64,000 nt of DNA from Sphingomonas sanguinis (GCF_019297835.1 NZ_CP079203.1:1647001-1711000), one strand, 5' to 3'; numbered from the stretch's first letter, positions 27,224 to 35,707 are shown. Notes: generated from the sequence alone by a model not told the origin. Program-made: numbers and translations.

Positions 27224-27751
27224 ATGCGTCGCCTGTCCCTTGCTTCCCTCGCCCCGATCGTCGGGGCCGCCGCCCTGTCGGGCTGTATCCCCGCCGCGAC
27301 CCGCCCGGAGGCCGCAGCCCCGGTGCAACACGCCCCCCACCCCGCCCCGCCCGCGCCGCGCCCGGTGCTGGGGAGCGACTGGCGAGACTGGCCGCTGACG
27401 CCGGGGGACTGGCGTTACCAGCGCGCGGCGCAAGGCTCGATCGCGGTGTTCGGCACCGGCGGCGTCACCCGCCTAACCCTGGCCTGCGATCCGCGCACCC
27501 GCCAGATTCGCCTCGGCCGCCCCGCCTCGGTCGCGGGTGCGGTCACCGTCCGCACCTCCAGCACGACGCGCAGCCTGACCGCCCATGCGGTCGCGGGTGG
27601 CGCGGAGCTGTCGCTGCCGGTCGCCGATCCGCTGCTGGATGCCATGGCGTTCAGCCGGGGCCGGTTCACGATCGAACAAAGCGGCCAGGTGCCGCTGGTC
27701 ATCCCCGCCTATGCGGAGATCGGGCGCGTGATCGAGGATTGCCGGGGCTGA
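27224..27751 (+). CDS. Hypothetical lipoprotein
   Basis: 175 aa. Signal peptide with lipobox LSGC (Cys19; MRRLSLASLAPIVGAAALSG), then a Pro/Ala-rich linker and a compact domain beginning DWRDWPLTPGDWRYQ and ending IEQSGQVPLVIPAYAEIGRV. The mature domain looks all-beta with a final Cys (EDC). No family recognised; localisation to the envelope is the only supported statement. The start at 27224 is set by the signal peptide. Confidence 0.78.
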   Translation: MRRLSLASLAPIVGAAALSGCIPAATRPEAAAPVQHAPHPAPPAPRPVLGSDWRDWPLTPGDWRYQRAAQGSIAVFGTGGVTRLTLACDPRTRQIRLGRPASVAGAVTVRTSSTTRSLTAHAVAGGAELSLPVADPLLDAMAFSRGRFTIEQSGQVPLVIPAYAEIGRVIEDCRG

Positions 27752-27878
27752 GTCCCGCGATTTGGCGGGCGCAGGATGCTCGGCCAAACATCATCGCATT
27801 ACAAGTCTTGTTTATTGGCTTTCGCCTACGCACATTGGCGTTGCGCACTTTGAAAGGGCGCATTGGCTTTAACTAGCG

Positions 27879-27892
27879 AAAGGAGGTGATCC
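27879..27892 (+). promoter_or_regulatory. Ribosome-binding site perfectly complementary to the 16S rRNA 3' end
   Basis: AAAGGAGGTGATCC is the exact reverse complement of GGATCACCTCCTTT, the conserved 3' tail of 16S rRNA: 14 continuous pairs, far beyond a normal Shine-Dalgarno. The AGGAGG core is 7 bases from the ATG at 27894. Confidence 0.8.
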
Positions 27893-27893
27893 G

Positions 27894-27950
27894 ATGTCTC
27901 ATGGTTCAGCAAGGGGGTCGGTTCAGTTCGTTCGGGGGGCCGGTCTCTGA
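27894..27950 (+). CDS. Micro-ORF (18 codons) in the structured RNA
   Basis: Encodes MSHGSARGSVQFVRGAGL followed by TGA. The peptide is basic and small. Its ideal spacing from the 14-nt super-Shine-Dalgarno is the main argument that it is translated; the stop codon falls at the 5' foot of hairpin I, so ribosome occupancy could influence folding. The function, if any, is unknown. Confidence 0.45.
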   Translation: MSHGSARGSVQFVRGAGL

Positions 27951-28064
27951 CATCGATGGGCGCGTCTCGGGGGGTATTCTCCCCCAATCAACGGTCGCGC
28001 CTGATGTCTTGAGGCCCGCATGGTCTCCCGGGCTGGAGCTCTCCGGCCGCTGACCATGTTTAGG

Positions 28065-28107
28065 GGTTGCCGGGGCCGTCGCGATGACGTCCCGGCAGCC
28101 TCTTTTC
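28065..28107 (+). terminator. Rho-independent terminator of the structured RNA
   Basis: GGTTGCCGGG (28065-28074) pairs with CCCGGCAGCC (28091-28100) with one G-U pair and is followed by TCTTTTC. Confidence 0.8.
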
Positions 28108-28158
28108 ATTTGGGGGATAATGCTGTTCGGCGCGAGTGCCAGCGGCCATGAACCCGTT

Positions 28159-28292
28159 CCTCCCCTGCAAGGGGAGGTGGCAGGCCATAGGCCTGACGGA
28201 AGGGTGTCACCCGCCGCTCCGGGGCGCTCCCTCTCCACCGGTTACACCCCTCCACCATGCTGCGCATGGTCCCCCTCCCCCGCCAGGGGAAG
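28159..28292. repeat. Intergenic palindromic doublet, family A
   Basis: cctcccctgcaaggggaggt plus ggcaggccataggcctgacgg at the left; cacccctccaccatgctgcg followed by catggtccccctcccc at the right. It lies just beyond the stop of the secreted protein gene at 28302. Confidence 0.9.
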
Positions 28293-28301
28293 AAAGCCGG
28301 T

Positions 28302-29564
28302 TTAGGGTTTGGCGGGCGCCGGGTCCTGCATCGCCAGCCGCAGGGGCTTGTCGCCGGGCACCAGCAGAACGGGCACGTCCTTGCCCGCCTGGACCAGCAC
28401 CTGATCGACCGGAATCGCATCGTCGCTCTCGCCCGCGATGAATGCCTGCACCAGCCGCTCGCCCTTTTGCGGCACGAAGCCCGCCGGAATGGCCATCGGT
28501 TTGCGCCCCATCGCCGCCAGCCAGTCGGGGCGACCCTTCACCATGCGCGTGGTCGGATGATAGACCTGCAGATCGACCGCACCGGCATATTGGCCGACCG
28601 TCATAGGACGGTCGCCGTCGAACAGTACGACCGAGCGGCCGGACGCCTTGGCCGCCAAAACCCGGCGCGCCAAGCCGTTATAGCCGCTGGCGCTCTGCCC
28701 CAGCGTGGTCTGGTCGATGGTCAACGGATCGATGCCGGTCTTGGCCTTCAGCAGAGCCGCCATCCAGCTTTGCTTGGCGTTGCCGGAGCCGTCGATCGGC
28801 TCCTCGGCGACGTGGCTGTGGCCGACATAGACGAACATCTTGGCCTTGGGATCAGCGGCCAGCACCTTGGCCAGGCTGCTGGACTGCGCCTCCTCGCGCC
28901 GGGCGATGCTCTCGGCGCGGCTCAGGCCTTTGCCGCTTTCCATCTCTTCATAGGCCACGGGACGATAGCCCATGGCTAGCGACTGCCGGACGAAGTCACC
29001 GAACACCGGGTCCTGGGTATAATGCCCCGAGCTGTGGACCGGAAAGCCATCCTTCGCCAACCGAGCCATCGGCGCCTGACCGTCCGCGTTCCAGAAGGTT
29101 TCCGCCGCGAGCAGCGAATAGCCCAGCGGACGCAAGGCCCCCGCAACTTCCAGCGCAAAGGCGCGATCGCGCGGCCGGCCATGATCTTCGTTGAGGATCA
29201 CCACGCGAGTCTTGGCCGCCCGCGCGACGATCTCCGCGATCGCATCGCGCGGCGTGGCGGCGACCAGACGCTCGGCGGCCGCCTTGGCCTTGGGTCCATC
29301 CGACGGTTGCGGCTCGGGACCGACGGGCTCGGCCGTCATGCGCGTCTGCGCCTCTCGCCACTGGCTATAGAAGATACCGGGCTTGGGCTTGCCGGACGCG
29401 TCAAAGGCCAGCGGCCGCAATATGTCCGCCGCGTCGAGATAGCGGCCGTCCTTCAGCTGATCCAGCGATCCGTTGATGGCGTCCCAGTCCGCCTTGCTCG
29501 GCCCGTCCTGTGCCATTGCGGCGGTGGAGAGCATCATCGTCACCACCATTGCCGCGCCCCGCAT
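28302..29564 (-). CDS. Secreted protein of the EreA/ChaN/TraB-like superfamily (tentative)
   Basis: 420 aa. The N-terminus MRGAAMVVTMMLSTAAMAQD is a signal peptide. The central part has VVILNEDHGRPRDRAFALEV, LGYSLLAAETFWNADGQAP, YRPVAYEEME and KMFVYVGHSHVAEEP, a pattern of Glu/His motifs on beta-strands seen in erythromycin-esterase/ChaN-like proteins. I cannot say whether it is an esterase or a haem/metal-binding protein. It is the last gene of a minus-strand operon, with its start touching the stop of the upstream membrane protein, and follows telA. Confidence 0.6.
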   Translation of the reverse strand: MRGAAMVVTMMLSTAAMAQDGPSKADWDAINGSLDQLKDGRYLDAADILRPLAFDASGKPKPGIFYSQWREAQTRMTAEPVGPEPQPSDGPKAKAAAERLVAATPRDAIAEIVARAAKTRVVILNEDHGRPRDRAFALEVAGALRPLGYSLLAAETFWNADGQAPMARLAKDGFPVHSSGHYTQDPVFGDFVRQSLAMGYRPVAYEEMESGKGLSRAESIARREEAQSSSLAKVLAADPKAKMFVYVGHSHVAEEPIDGSGNAKQSWMAALLKAKTGIDPLTIDQTTLGQSASGYNGLARRVLAAKASGRSVVLFDGDRPMTVGQYAGAVDLQVYHPTTRMVKGRPDWLAAMGRKPMAIPAGFVPQKGERLVQAFIAGESDDAIPVDQVLVQAGKDVPVLLVPGDKPLRLAMQDPAPAKP

Positions 29565-30298
29565 CAGTCCGCCCTTTCCTCGCGATATTTCATTTCCAGA
29601 AATCGCCTGCGGGTCGACAGGCTGTCAAGGTCGGCTTGGGCCAGCCGCTGGGTCATGTCGCCGATTTCCTGCTCGATCAGCTTCAGGCCATCGACCAGCT
29701 GCGCATCCGGCGTCCGGCCGTTGCGTTCGACCCGGCGCAGCGGCTCGGGCACGCGTTCGTAGTCGCGCAGGAAAGCGGGGAGCTGCTCGCCAATCAGGCG
29801 GCGGACCTCCATCGCCTCGGGCGTCTCGTTATCGACGCCCGCCAACTGCGGCGAGAGCGTGTCCAGACGCCGCCCGATCCGGTCGACCAGTTGCACGGCG
29901 GGTGCGGGCAGCAGCGGGCGCTGCGCCTCCAGCCAGCGTTCGGTCTGGGCGGGCAGCGCCTTGATATCGACCTGTGCCAGCTTGGCGGGCGTCGGCGCGC
30001 GCGCGGCGGGCGCGAGTGCGATGGCGAGCGTCGCCGCCAGCATCAGCATCATCGCCGCCAGCGCGCCGAAAATACCGATGCCGCCGGGCAGGATCAGGCC
30101 GGTCACCATCGCCGCCATCAGGATGACGCCGTTGGCGAAGGCGATCATCGCAAGCCGACGCAACGCAGAGCGCGTCTTGCGCCGGGCGCGCTTGATCGTG
30201 GCCTCCGCCTGGCCCCGATAATCCTGCGAGATGCGCGCCATCACTTCGCGCGCACGCTCGATCTGGGCATCGACCTCGTTCGAGCGGGGGGTGGTCAC
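29564..30298 (-). CDS. TelA-associated membrane protein
   Basis: 244 aa. A basic N-terminal helix (about 1-48), two membrane helices (about 48-70 and 74-95; AMIAFANGVILMAAMVTGLI and FGALAAMMLMLAATLAIALA) and a long helical C-terminal domain to residue 244. Size, topology and its place next to telA resemble XpaC-type partners of toxic-anion-resistance proteins, but sequence similarity to XpaC is not evident by eye. It sits 4 bp after telA and overlaps the next gene by one base. Confidence 0.65.
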   Translation of the reverse strand: MTTPRSNEVDAQIERAREVMARISQDYRGQAEATIKRARRKTRSALRRLAMIAFANGVILMAAMVTGLILPGGIGIFGALAAMMLMLAATLAIALAPAARAPTPAKLAQVDIKALPAQTERWLEAQRPLLPAPAVQLVDRIGRRLDTLSPQLAGVDNETPEAMEVRRLIGEQLPAFLRDYERVPEPLRRVERNGRTPDAQLVDGLKLIEQEIGDMTQRLAQADLDSLSTRRRFLEMKYREERAD

Positions 30299-30302
30299 GG
30301 GA

Positions 30303-31517
30303 TTACAGCGCCTCCAGCTTGAACGACGATGCGGCCGACCCGCTGGTCAGCTGCGGGTTCTGCGCGCCCTCGGCACGGGCGATATAGCCCTTCGACTTCT
30401 CGACCTCGTTGCCCAGCGTCGTCACGGTCGTCTTCATCGAATCGAGTGCCTTGAGCTTAAAGCTGTCGATCGCATCCATCGTGTCATAGATATTCTGGAA
30501 CGCGCGTTGCAGCGTTTCCAACGGGATGGTCGAGGCCGCCGCCTGCTCGTGAATCTGTGCGGTCTGGCTGCGTAGCAGCTTGCCGGTCGAATCGATGATG
30601 TTGGCGGTCGTGGTGTTCAGCGCGGTGATCTGGTCGAGCACCAGCTTCTGGTTGGCCAGCGCCTGTGCCACGGTGACGGCGGTGCGCAGCGCCGAGACGG
30701 TGGTGGTCGAGGCGCGGTCGACGCCCTTCACCAGCTCGACATTGTTCTTCTTGACCAGATCGAGCGCCAGATAGCCCTGCACCGTGACCGCCATCTGGGT
30801 CAGCAGGTCCTGGGTCCGTTGACGGGTGTAGAACAGCGCGGTCTCGCGGATCGCCTTGGCCTTGGCAGGATCGGTATGATCCAGCTCGTTGGCGGTATCC
30901 TCCAGCTTGGCGTCCATCGTCTTGGACAGATGGATCATCTGTTCCAGCCGCCCCATGGCCGACCACAGATTCGCGCGCTCGGTATCGATGGCGGCATTGT
31001 CCATGAGCAGTTCGTCGCGGCCCGAGGAAAGGCTCTTCAGGATCGCCGCGATATGCGTCTGCGACGAGCGATAGCCGTCGAAATAGTCGCGCATCTTGTT
31101 CCCGAAGGGCAGGATGCCGAGCAACTTGCGCGGGGCGGAGAGATTGCCCTGGCGACCGGGATCGAGGCTTTCGACGACGCGGCGCAGCTCGGTCAGGTCC
31201 TTGCCCACCCCCGTCTCGCCATCCATCGCCTTGACCGGGCGATCGAGGAAGCGGTTGGACTGGCTGGCCGCCTCGCGAATTTCCTTCTGCCCCATCGCCG
31301 TGATCGCATCGACGCGGCGGCCGAATTCAGGGCTGTTCACGTCCTGCGCGATCAGCTCGGCGACGAAGCCGTCGACCTTCTGCTCCAGCTGCGTGCGCGT
31401 CTTGTCGTCGACGGGCACCAGTCCGGCGGCCTGGGCGGGCGCCACCGTCGGCACGGGATCGGGCGGCGTCAGCGTCAGCCCCTTTTCCTGGGTCACGGTA
31501 TCGGCGGTCGTGGCCAT
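30303..31517 (-). CDS. telA: Toxic anion resistance protein TelA/KlaA family
   Basis: 404 aa, soluble, largely alpha-helical. The TelA signature is seen in IPFGNKMRDYFDGYRSSQTH, DNAAIDTERANLWSAMGRLE, and QTAQIHEQAAASTIPLETLQ near the C-terminus. Family members are linked with resistance to tellurite and to some cell-envelope antibiotics; the mechanism is unsettled. It heads a three-gene minus-strand operon with a membrane partner and a secreted protein. No terZABCDE genes are nearby. Confidence 0.9.
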   Translation of the reverse strand: MATTADTVTQEKGLTLTPPDPVPTVAPAQAAGLVPVDDKTRTQLEQKVDGFVAELIAQDVNSPEFGRRVDAITAMGQKEIREAASQSNRFLDRPVKAMDGETGVGKDLTELRRVVESLDPGRQGNLSAPRKLLGILPFGNKMRDYFDGYRSSQTHIAAILKSLSSGRDELLMDNAAIDTERANLWSAMGRLEQMIHLSKTMDAKLEDTANELDHTDPAKAKAIRETALFYTRQRTQDLLTQMAVTVQGYLALDLVKKNNVELVKGVDRASTTTVSALRTAVTVAQALANQKLVLDQITALNTTTANIIDSTGKLLRSQTAQIHEQAAASTIPLETLQRAFQNIYDTMDAIDSFKLKALDSMKTTVTTLGNEVEKSKGYIARAEGAQNPQLTSGSAASSFKLEAL

Positions 31518-31620
31518 TGTTCAAACTCTCCAAATACGCACGCATAGTGTGGAGGGGATGGTCGCCGGGTTCAAGTGTATTATCGGGGTAATACTATGCG
31601 CTGGGGCAGCCTCAAACTTT

Positions 31621-31735
31621 CCTCCCCTGCAAGGGGAGGTGGCGCGCGTAGCGCGTCGGAGGGGTGTCCCCCCTCTCGATAGCGTGACACCCCTCCGTCA
31701 GGCCTTCGGCCTGCCACCTCCCCTTGCAGGGGAGG
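31621..31735. repeat. Intergenic palindromic doublet, family A
   Basis: cctcccctgcaaggggaggt..gcgcgtagcgcgtcggaggg at the left; cacccctccgtcaggccttc..ggcctgccacctccccttgc at the right. The inner left palindrome (gcgcgtagcgcg) differs from other copies, showing that the two halves evolve separately. Confidence 0.9.
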
Positions 31736-31745
31736 AATGGATCGG

Positions 31746-31910
31746 AAAATGATCGTCCGCCTCGCGCAACCGAAGTCAGGGGGGTTCGTTACCCCGGCTC
31801 GGCCTTGCCTCTCCGGACGGTCCGGTCATCCCCAAAGCTCGTGGCTCCCGCACCTTCGCGTGCGGAATCATGCGGTTACGGGGCCGTGATCGTTCCCCGA
31901 ACGGAGATGC
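31746..31910 (-). ncRNA. ssrS: 6S RNA (candidate)
   Basis: Read on the minus strand, 31807-31848 contains GAGCTTTGGGGATGACCGG followed by ACCGTCCGGAGAGGC, close to the apical part of E. coli 6S RNA (GAGCATGCTCGGTCCGTCCGAGAAGCC). CCGGA-CCG-TCCGG forms the apical hairpin, GCTTTG pairs with CAAGGC below it, CCGCAC-GCGAAG-GTGCGG is the side hairpin, and CGTTCG (31898-31903) pairs with CGGACG (31754-31759) to close the molecule. 6S RNA mimics an open promoter and sequesters sigma-70 RNA polymerase in stationary phase. The ends are approximate. The usual neighbour zapA is absent. Confidence 0.65.
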
Positions 31911-31998
31911 CGGGCCGAACGCAGCATAGAGAAATACCCACCTGGCCCCTATCGGTCTTCCGACCGGCGGGGGTCCATTTTGAGCCCGCCCCTGACCT

Positions 31999-32104
31999 CC
32001 GTTCAGCCTGAGCGAAGTCGAAGGCCACGGGATATCCTGCGAGCAAGGCGGGCTTGTGTTTCTGCCGGTTCCGCGTGGCCTTCGACTTCGCTCAGGCTGA
32101 ACGG
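31999..32104. repeat. Intergenic inverted doublet, family C (inward-facing)
   Basis: ccgttcagcctgagcgaagt..cgaaggcc and ggccttcgacttcgctcagg..ctgaacgg; here the two units have the opposite relative order to the other doublets of the family. Confidence 0.88.
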
Positions 32105-32135
32105 AGGTGGGGTGCGACGCGTGACGCTCGCCCCC

Positions 32136-33161
32136 TCAGGCGTCGAACAGACCGTCCTGCGATCCGATCGGCGGGTTGAGCCCCAGATGCTTCCACCCAC
32201 CCGGATTGAGGATGCGCCCGCGCGCGGTGCGGGCGAGCAGGCCGAGCTGGATCAGGAACGGCTCGATCACCTCCTCGATCGTGTCGCGCGGTTCGGACAG
32301 ACCGGCGGCCAGTGTCTCCACGCCGACAGGCCCGCCGCGATAGACGTCGGCGATCATCGTCAGATAGCGGCGGTCCATCGCGTCCAGCCCCAGCGCATCG
32401 ACCTCCAGCCGATTGAGCGCCTGGTCGGCGGCGGCGGCATGGACGATCTCATGCCCCGCCACACTGGCGAAGTCGCGCACCCGGCGCAGCAGCCGCCCGG
32501 CGATACGCGGCGTGCCCCGCGAGCGCCGCGCGACCTCGACCGCGCCGTCCTCGGCAATGGGCAGGTCGAGCAGCCGCGCGGCGCGGGTGACGACGCGGGT
32601 CAGTTCCTCGACGGTGTAGAATTGCAGACGCACCGGAATGCCGAAGCGGTCGCGCAAGGGCGTGGTCAGCAATCCCTGCCGCGTCGTAGCACCGACCAGC
32701 GTGAAGCGCGGCAGGTCGATCCGCACCGAACGCGCCGACGGCCCCTCGCCGATCATCAGGTCGAGAACGCGGTCCTCCATCGCCGGATACAGGACTTCCT
32801 CGACCGCCGGTTGCAGACGGTGGATTTCGTCGATGAACAGGACGTCGCCGTCCTCCAAATTGGTCAGCAGCGCGGCCAAGTCGCCCGACTTGGCGATCAC
32901 CGGGCCGGAGGTCGCGCGGAAACCCACACCCATCTCGCGCGCGATGATCTGCGCCAGCGTCGTCTTGCCCAGACCCGGCGGGCCGAAGAACAGCACATGG
33001 TCCAGCGCATCGCCACGCCCGCGCGCCGCCTGGATGAAGACGCGTAAGTTGTCGCGCGCCGCCTGCTGCCCGACGAATTCGTCCAGGCTCTTGGGGCGAA
33101 GCGCGGCGTCGACATCCTCGGGACGGCGGCTGGCGGATAACAGGCGGTCTTGGTCGGTCAC
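32136..33161 (-). CDS. ruvB: Holliday junction branch migration ATPase RuvB
   Basis: 341 aa. AAA+ motor that drives branch migration with RuvA. Walker A GPPGLGKT is at residues 60-67, Walker [10 protein letters not shown], sensor 1 [11 protein letters not shown], and the C-terminal winged helix ends [14 protein letters not shown]. It is separated from ruvA by a plus-strand hydroxyacid dehydrogenase gene, so it probably has its own promoter. Confidence 0.98.
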   Translation of the reverse strand: MTDQDRLLSASRRPEDVDAALRPKSLDEFVGQQAARDNLRVFIQAARGRGDALDHVLFFGPPGLGKTTLAQIIAREMGVGFRATSGPVIAKSGDLAALLTNLEDGDVLFIDEIHRLQPAVEEVLYPAMEDRVLDLMIGEGPSARSVRIDLPRFTLVGATTRQGLLTTPLRDRFGIPVRLQFYTVEELTRVVTRAARLLDLPIAEDGAVEVARRSRGTPRIAGRLLRRVRDFASVAGHEIVHAAAADQALNRLEVDALGLDAMDRRYLTMIADVYRGGPVGVETLAAGLSEPRDTIEEVIEPFLIQLGLLARTARGRILNPGGWKHLGLNPPIGSQDGLFDA

Positions 33162-33316
33162 GAGGTCAGCCCTAGCGGTTGCGGGGCATGGCTGTCGAGA
33201 AGCTCCGCGAACATTGCACGAACATAGCAGGCGATGCGCGGCCGGGACAATCGCCCGTGCGATGGCTTAACCCCGGATAGCGGACTCGCGAACGGAAACG
33301 CGCTACACCGGGGGCC

Positions 33317-34210
33317 ATGCCGCACGACCTCTTCCTGGCTACCGCCGTCTCGCCCGCCCTGGAGCTGCTGCTCGCCGAACGCTTTACGCTGCACCGGGAT
33401 GCGCCGCCGCCGACCACCAAAGCGATCGTCGGCGGTGGGCAGATGACGGTCGACACCGCGCTGTTGGACCGGCTGCCCGAACTGGAGATCATCGCGATCC
33501 ACGGCGTCGGCCATGACGGGATCGATCATGACGCGGTCGCGGCGCGCGGTATCCGCGTCGCGATCACCGCCGACATATTGACCGAGGATGTCGCCGATCA
33601 GGCGATCGCCTTGTGGCTGGCCGTCGACCGGCGGATCGCGGCGAACGACCGGGCGATGCGGATGGGCAACTGGACCGTGCCGCTGGGTCGGCGCGCCAGC
33701 GGACGGCGGATCGGGATTTTCGGGCTGGGCCGGATCGGACAGGCGATCGCCAAGAGGGCGGAGCCGTTCGGTGGCGAGATCGTCTACACGGCGCGGTCGG
33801 AGAAGCCGGTGGCCTGGCGCTTCATGCCCGATCTGGCAACGCTGGCGGCGGAAAGCGACGTGCTGTTCCTCACCGCGCCGGGCGGGGACGAGACGCGGCG
33901 GGTGGTCGATGGCGGTGTGCTGGATCGGCTGGGGGCGGACGGCGTGCTGGTCAATGTGGCGCGCGGCAGCCTGGTCGATGAAGACGCGCTGATCGCGGCG
34001 TTGGAGTCGCATCGTATCGCGGGCGCGGGGCTGGACGTGTTCGCGGATGAGCCCGACGTGCCTTACGCGCTGCGCCGGATGAACCATGTCGTCCTCGCCC
34101 CGCATCAGGGGAGTGCCACGCGGGAGGGGCGTGCGGCGATGGCGGCAATGGTGGTGGAGAACCTGGAGGCGCATTTTGCGGGGCGTGAGGTGCCGGGGTT
34201 GTTGGGTTAG
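33317..34210 (+). CDS. D-isomer-specific 2-hydroxyacid dehydrogenase
   Basis: 297 aa, NAD(P)H-dependent reductase of 2-keto acids such as hydroxypyruvate or glyoxylate. The Rossmann motif is IGIFGLGRIGQAIAKRAEPF, followed by VLVNVARGSLVDEDALIAAL (catalytic Arg region), AGAGLDVFADEP (Glu) and VLAPHQGSATREG with the catalytic His. It is encoded opposite to and between ruvA and ruvB, interrupting that cluster. Substrate cannot be settled from sequence. Confidence 0.88.
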   Translation: MPHDLFLATAVSPALELLLAERFTLHRDAPPPTTKAIVGGGQMTVDTALLDRLPELEIIAIHGVGHDGIDHDAVAARGIRVAITADILTEDVADQAIALWLAVDRRIAANDRAMRMGNWTVPLGRRASGRRIGIFGLGRIGQAIAKRAEPFGGEIVYTARSEKPVAWRFMPDLATLAAESDVLFLTAPGGDETRRVVDGGVLDRLGADGVLVNVARGSLVDEDALIAALESHRIAGAGLDVFADEPDVPYALRRMNHVVLAPHQGSATREGRAAMAAMVVENLEAHFAGREVPGLLG

Positions 34211-34220
34211 TCGGTTCCCG

Positions 34221-34310
34221 TGGCCTTCGACTTCGCTCAGGCTGAACGGAGTTTGGGGGCAGGTCCGATCTACAACAGCCGTTCAGGCTGAGCGTAGTCG
34301 AAGCCCACGC
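34221..34310. repeat. Intergenic inverted doublet, family C
   Basis: cgtggccttcgacttcgctc..aggctgaacgg and ccgttcaggctgagcgtagtcg; about 33 bp apart, between the hydroxyacid dehydrogenase and ruvA. Confidence 0.88.
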
Positions 34311-34329
34311 CCCACCCTTACCACCCGCG

Positions 34330-34929
34330 CTACTTCGCCGCCTTGCGCAAGGCCAACCGCACCAGCGCATCCAGCGACGCCCCGGCCCCCAATTCCTCTT
34401 CCGCCGCCGCCACGGCCGCATTGGCCTCGGCGGGTCGGAAGCCCAGGTTGAGCAGCGCCGACACCGCATCCGCGCCTGCCCCGGCCGACGCGGCCACCCC
34501 GCCGCCCGAACCGGGCGCGAGCACGATGCCGCCGACCTTGTCCTTCAACTCCATCACGATCCGCTGGGCGAGCTTCGGCCCCACGCCGTTTGCCCGCGCG
34601 ACCATCGCCTTATCGCCGCTGGCGATCGCCCGCATCAGATCGGCAGGCTCCAGCGCGGACAGGATCGCCAGCGCCACGCGCGAACCCACCCCCTGCACGC
34701 CGGTCAGCAACCGGAACCAGTCACGCTCGTCCGCGCTGGCGAAACCGACGAGGCGGATCGAATCCTCGGACACCAGCATCTCGGTATGCAGCATCGCCGC
34801 TTCGCCCACCGGCCCGATGGACGACAAAGTGCGGGCCGAAGCGCCGACCAGATAGCCGACCCCGCCGACATCGATCACCGCATGGTCGATGCCGGTGGAG
34901 TCCAAACGTCCCTTGAGATGCGCGATCAT
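34330..34929 (-). CDS. ruvA: Holliday junction branch migration protein RuvA
   Basis: 199 aa. Junction-binding subunit: an N-terminal OB fold ([20 protein letters not shown]), two HhH motifs ([18 protein letters not shown] and [19 protein letters not shown]) and a C-terminal domain III ([20 protein letters not shown]) that contacts RuvB. It lies downstream of ruvC, from which a family E palindromic doublet separates it. Confidence 0.97.
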   Translation of the reverse strand: MIAHLKGRLDSTGIDHAVIDVGGVGYLVGASARTLSSIGPVGEAAMLHTEMLVSEDSIRLVGFASADERDWFRLLTGVQGVGSRVALAILSALEPADLMRAIASGDKAMVARANGVGPKLAQRIVMELKDKVGGIVLAPGSGGGVAASAGAGADAVSALLNLGFRPAEANAAVAAAEEELGAGASLDALVRLALRKAAK

Positions 34930-34997
34930 GGGGATGGGTTAGAACAAAAGGGGGTGGACGTCACGGGGGTATCGCTGGGCGAGTCGCCTGGAACCTG

Positions 34998-35126
34998 CCC
35001 TCCCCCATCCCCTCCCGCTTGCGGGAGGGGTGCGTTACTGGGCTGTCGGCAAGCGCTGCCTCGAGGTGTTCCTGCAAGCGCCCTTTGGCACGCCCCTCCC
35101 GCAAGCGGGAGGGGATGGGGGAGGGC
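34998..35126. repeat. Intergenic palindromic doublet, family E
   Basis: ccctcccccatcccctcccg..cttgcgggaggggtgcgttactg at the left and cacgcccctcccgcaagcgg..gaggggatgggggaggg at the right. It lies between ruvC and ruvA in the presumed transcript. Confidence 0.85.
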
Positions 35127-35149
35127 CTCACCGCCAGCGAGACGCCCCG

Positions 35150-35668
35150 TTAAACCGCCCCAACCCGCCGCGACATCGCCCGAGCACTCGCCAAGTGATG
35201 CGCATGCGTAATCGCCACCGCCAGCGCATCGGCCGCGTCCGGCCCGGTCAGCTTCACCCCCGGCAGCAAATGCCCGACCATGGCCTGCACCTGCTTCTTG
35301 TCTGCGCCGCCGGTGCCGACGGTCGCCTTCTTGACGATGCTGGGGTGATATTCGCCGACGATCAGCCCGGCCTGCGCCGCCGATAGCAGGACGATGCCGC
35401 GCGCCTGACCCAGCTTTAGCGTCGATTGCGCGTTGCTGTTGCCCAGCACCTCTTCCACCGCCGCCCCGTCGGGCTGTTGCTGGCGGATCACGTCGTACAG
35501 CGCGGCGTGCAGATTCGCGAGGCGGCGCGGCAGCGGCATCGACGGCTCGGTTTTGATCTGGCCGTTGGCGACGTGGCGCAGGCGGTTGCCCTCCACCGCG
35601 ATCACCCCCCAGCCGGTGGTGCCGAGACCAGGGTCGAGCCCGAGGATGATGGCGGGGGGTGGGGTCAT
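35150..35668 (-). CDS. ruvC: Crossover junction endodeoxyribonuclease RuvC
   Basis: 172 aa. Holliday junction resolvase of the RNase H fold; the catalytic acidic residues are Asp12 in [13 protein letters not shown], Glu in [11 protein letters not shown], and the Asp pair in [17 protein letters not shown]. The start at 35668 ([10 protein letters not shown]) excludes an upstream extension that would translate the palindrome at 35708-35770. Confidence 0.97.
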   Translation of the reverse strand: MTPPPAIILGLDPGLGTTGWGVIAVEGNRLRHVANGQIKTEPSMPLPRRLANLHAALYDVIRQQQPDGAAVEEVLGNSNAQSTLKLGQARGIVLLSAAQAGLIVGEYHPSIVKKATVGTGGADKKQVQAMVGHLLPGVKLTGPDAADALAVAITHAHHLASARAMSRRVGAV

Positions 35669-35707
35669 TTCGGGCTTTCGGCGGGGAGCGTCATTCGTGC
35701 AGCTTTG

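Larger units (their letters stand above)
27879..28107 (+). ncRNA. Candidate structured RNA: super-SD, micro-ORF, two hairpins, terminator
   Basis: From 5' to 3': the 14-nt anti-16S match; an 18-codon ORF; hairpin I (27949-28008) with arms GACATC/GATGTC and GGCGCG/CGCGCC and an inner GGGGGG..CTCCCCC hairpin; hairpin II (28019-28058) with CATGGTC/GACCATG around GCTGG..CCGGC; and an intrinsic terminator. The whole thing looks like an independent short transcript or leader. I cannot name a family with certainty. Confidence 0.5.
27752..28301. other. 550-bp region without a conventional gene
   Basis: It holds the structured-RNA candidate (27879-28107) and a family A doublet (28159-28292). The first ~125 bp are less GC-rich and probably carry the promoter for the RNA, but no clear -35/-10 pair with 16-18 bp spacing was found. 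Confidence 0.6.
31518..32135. other. 618-bp region between telA and ruvB without a protein gene
   Basis: It holds a family A doublet (31621-31735), the 6S RNA candidate on the minus strand (31746-31910) and a family C doublet (31999-32104). Open frames crossing it translate repeats and the RNA and are rejected. Confidence 0.7.

Noticed and set aside
31724..32011. Short plus-strand frame through 31.7-32.0 kb
   Set aside because: It covers the 6S RNA candidate on the other strand plus a repeat arm, and has no protein-like composition.
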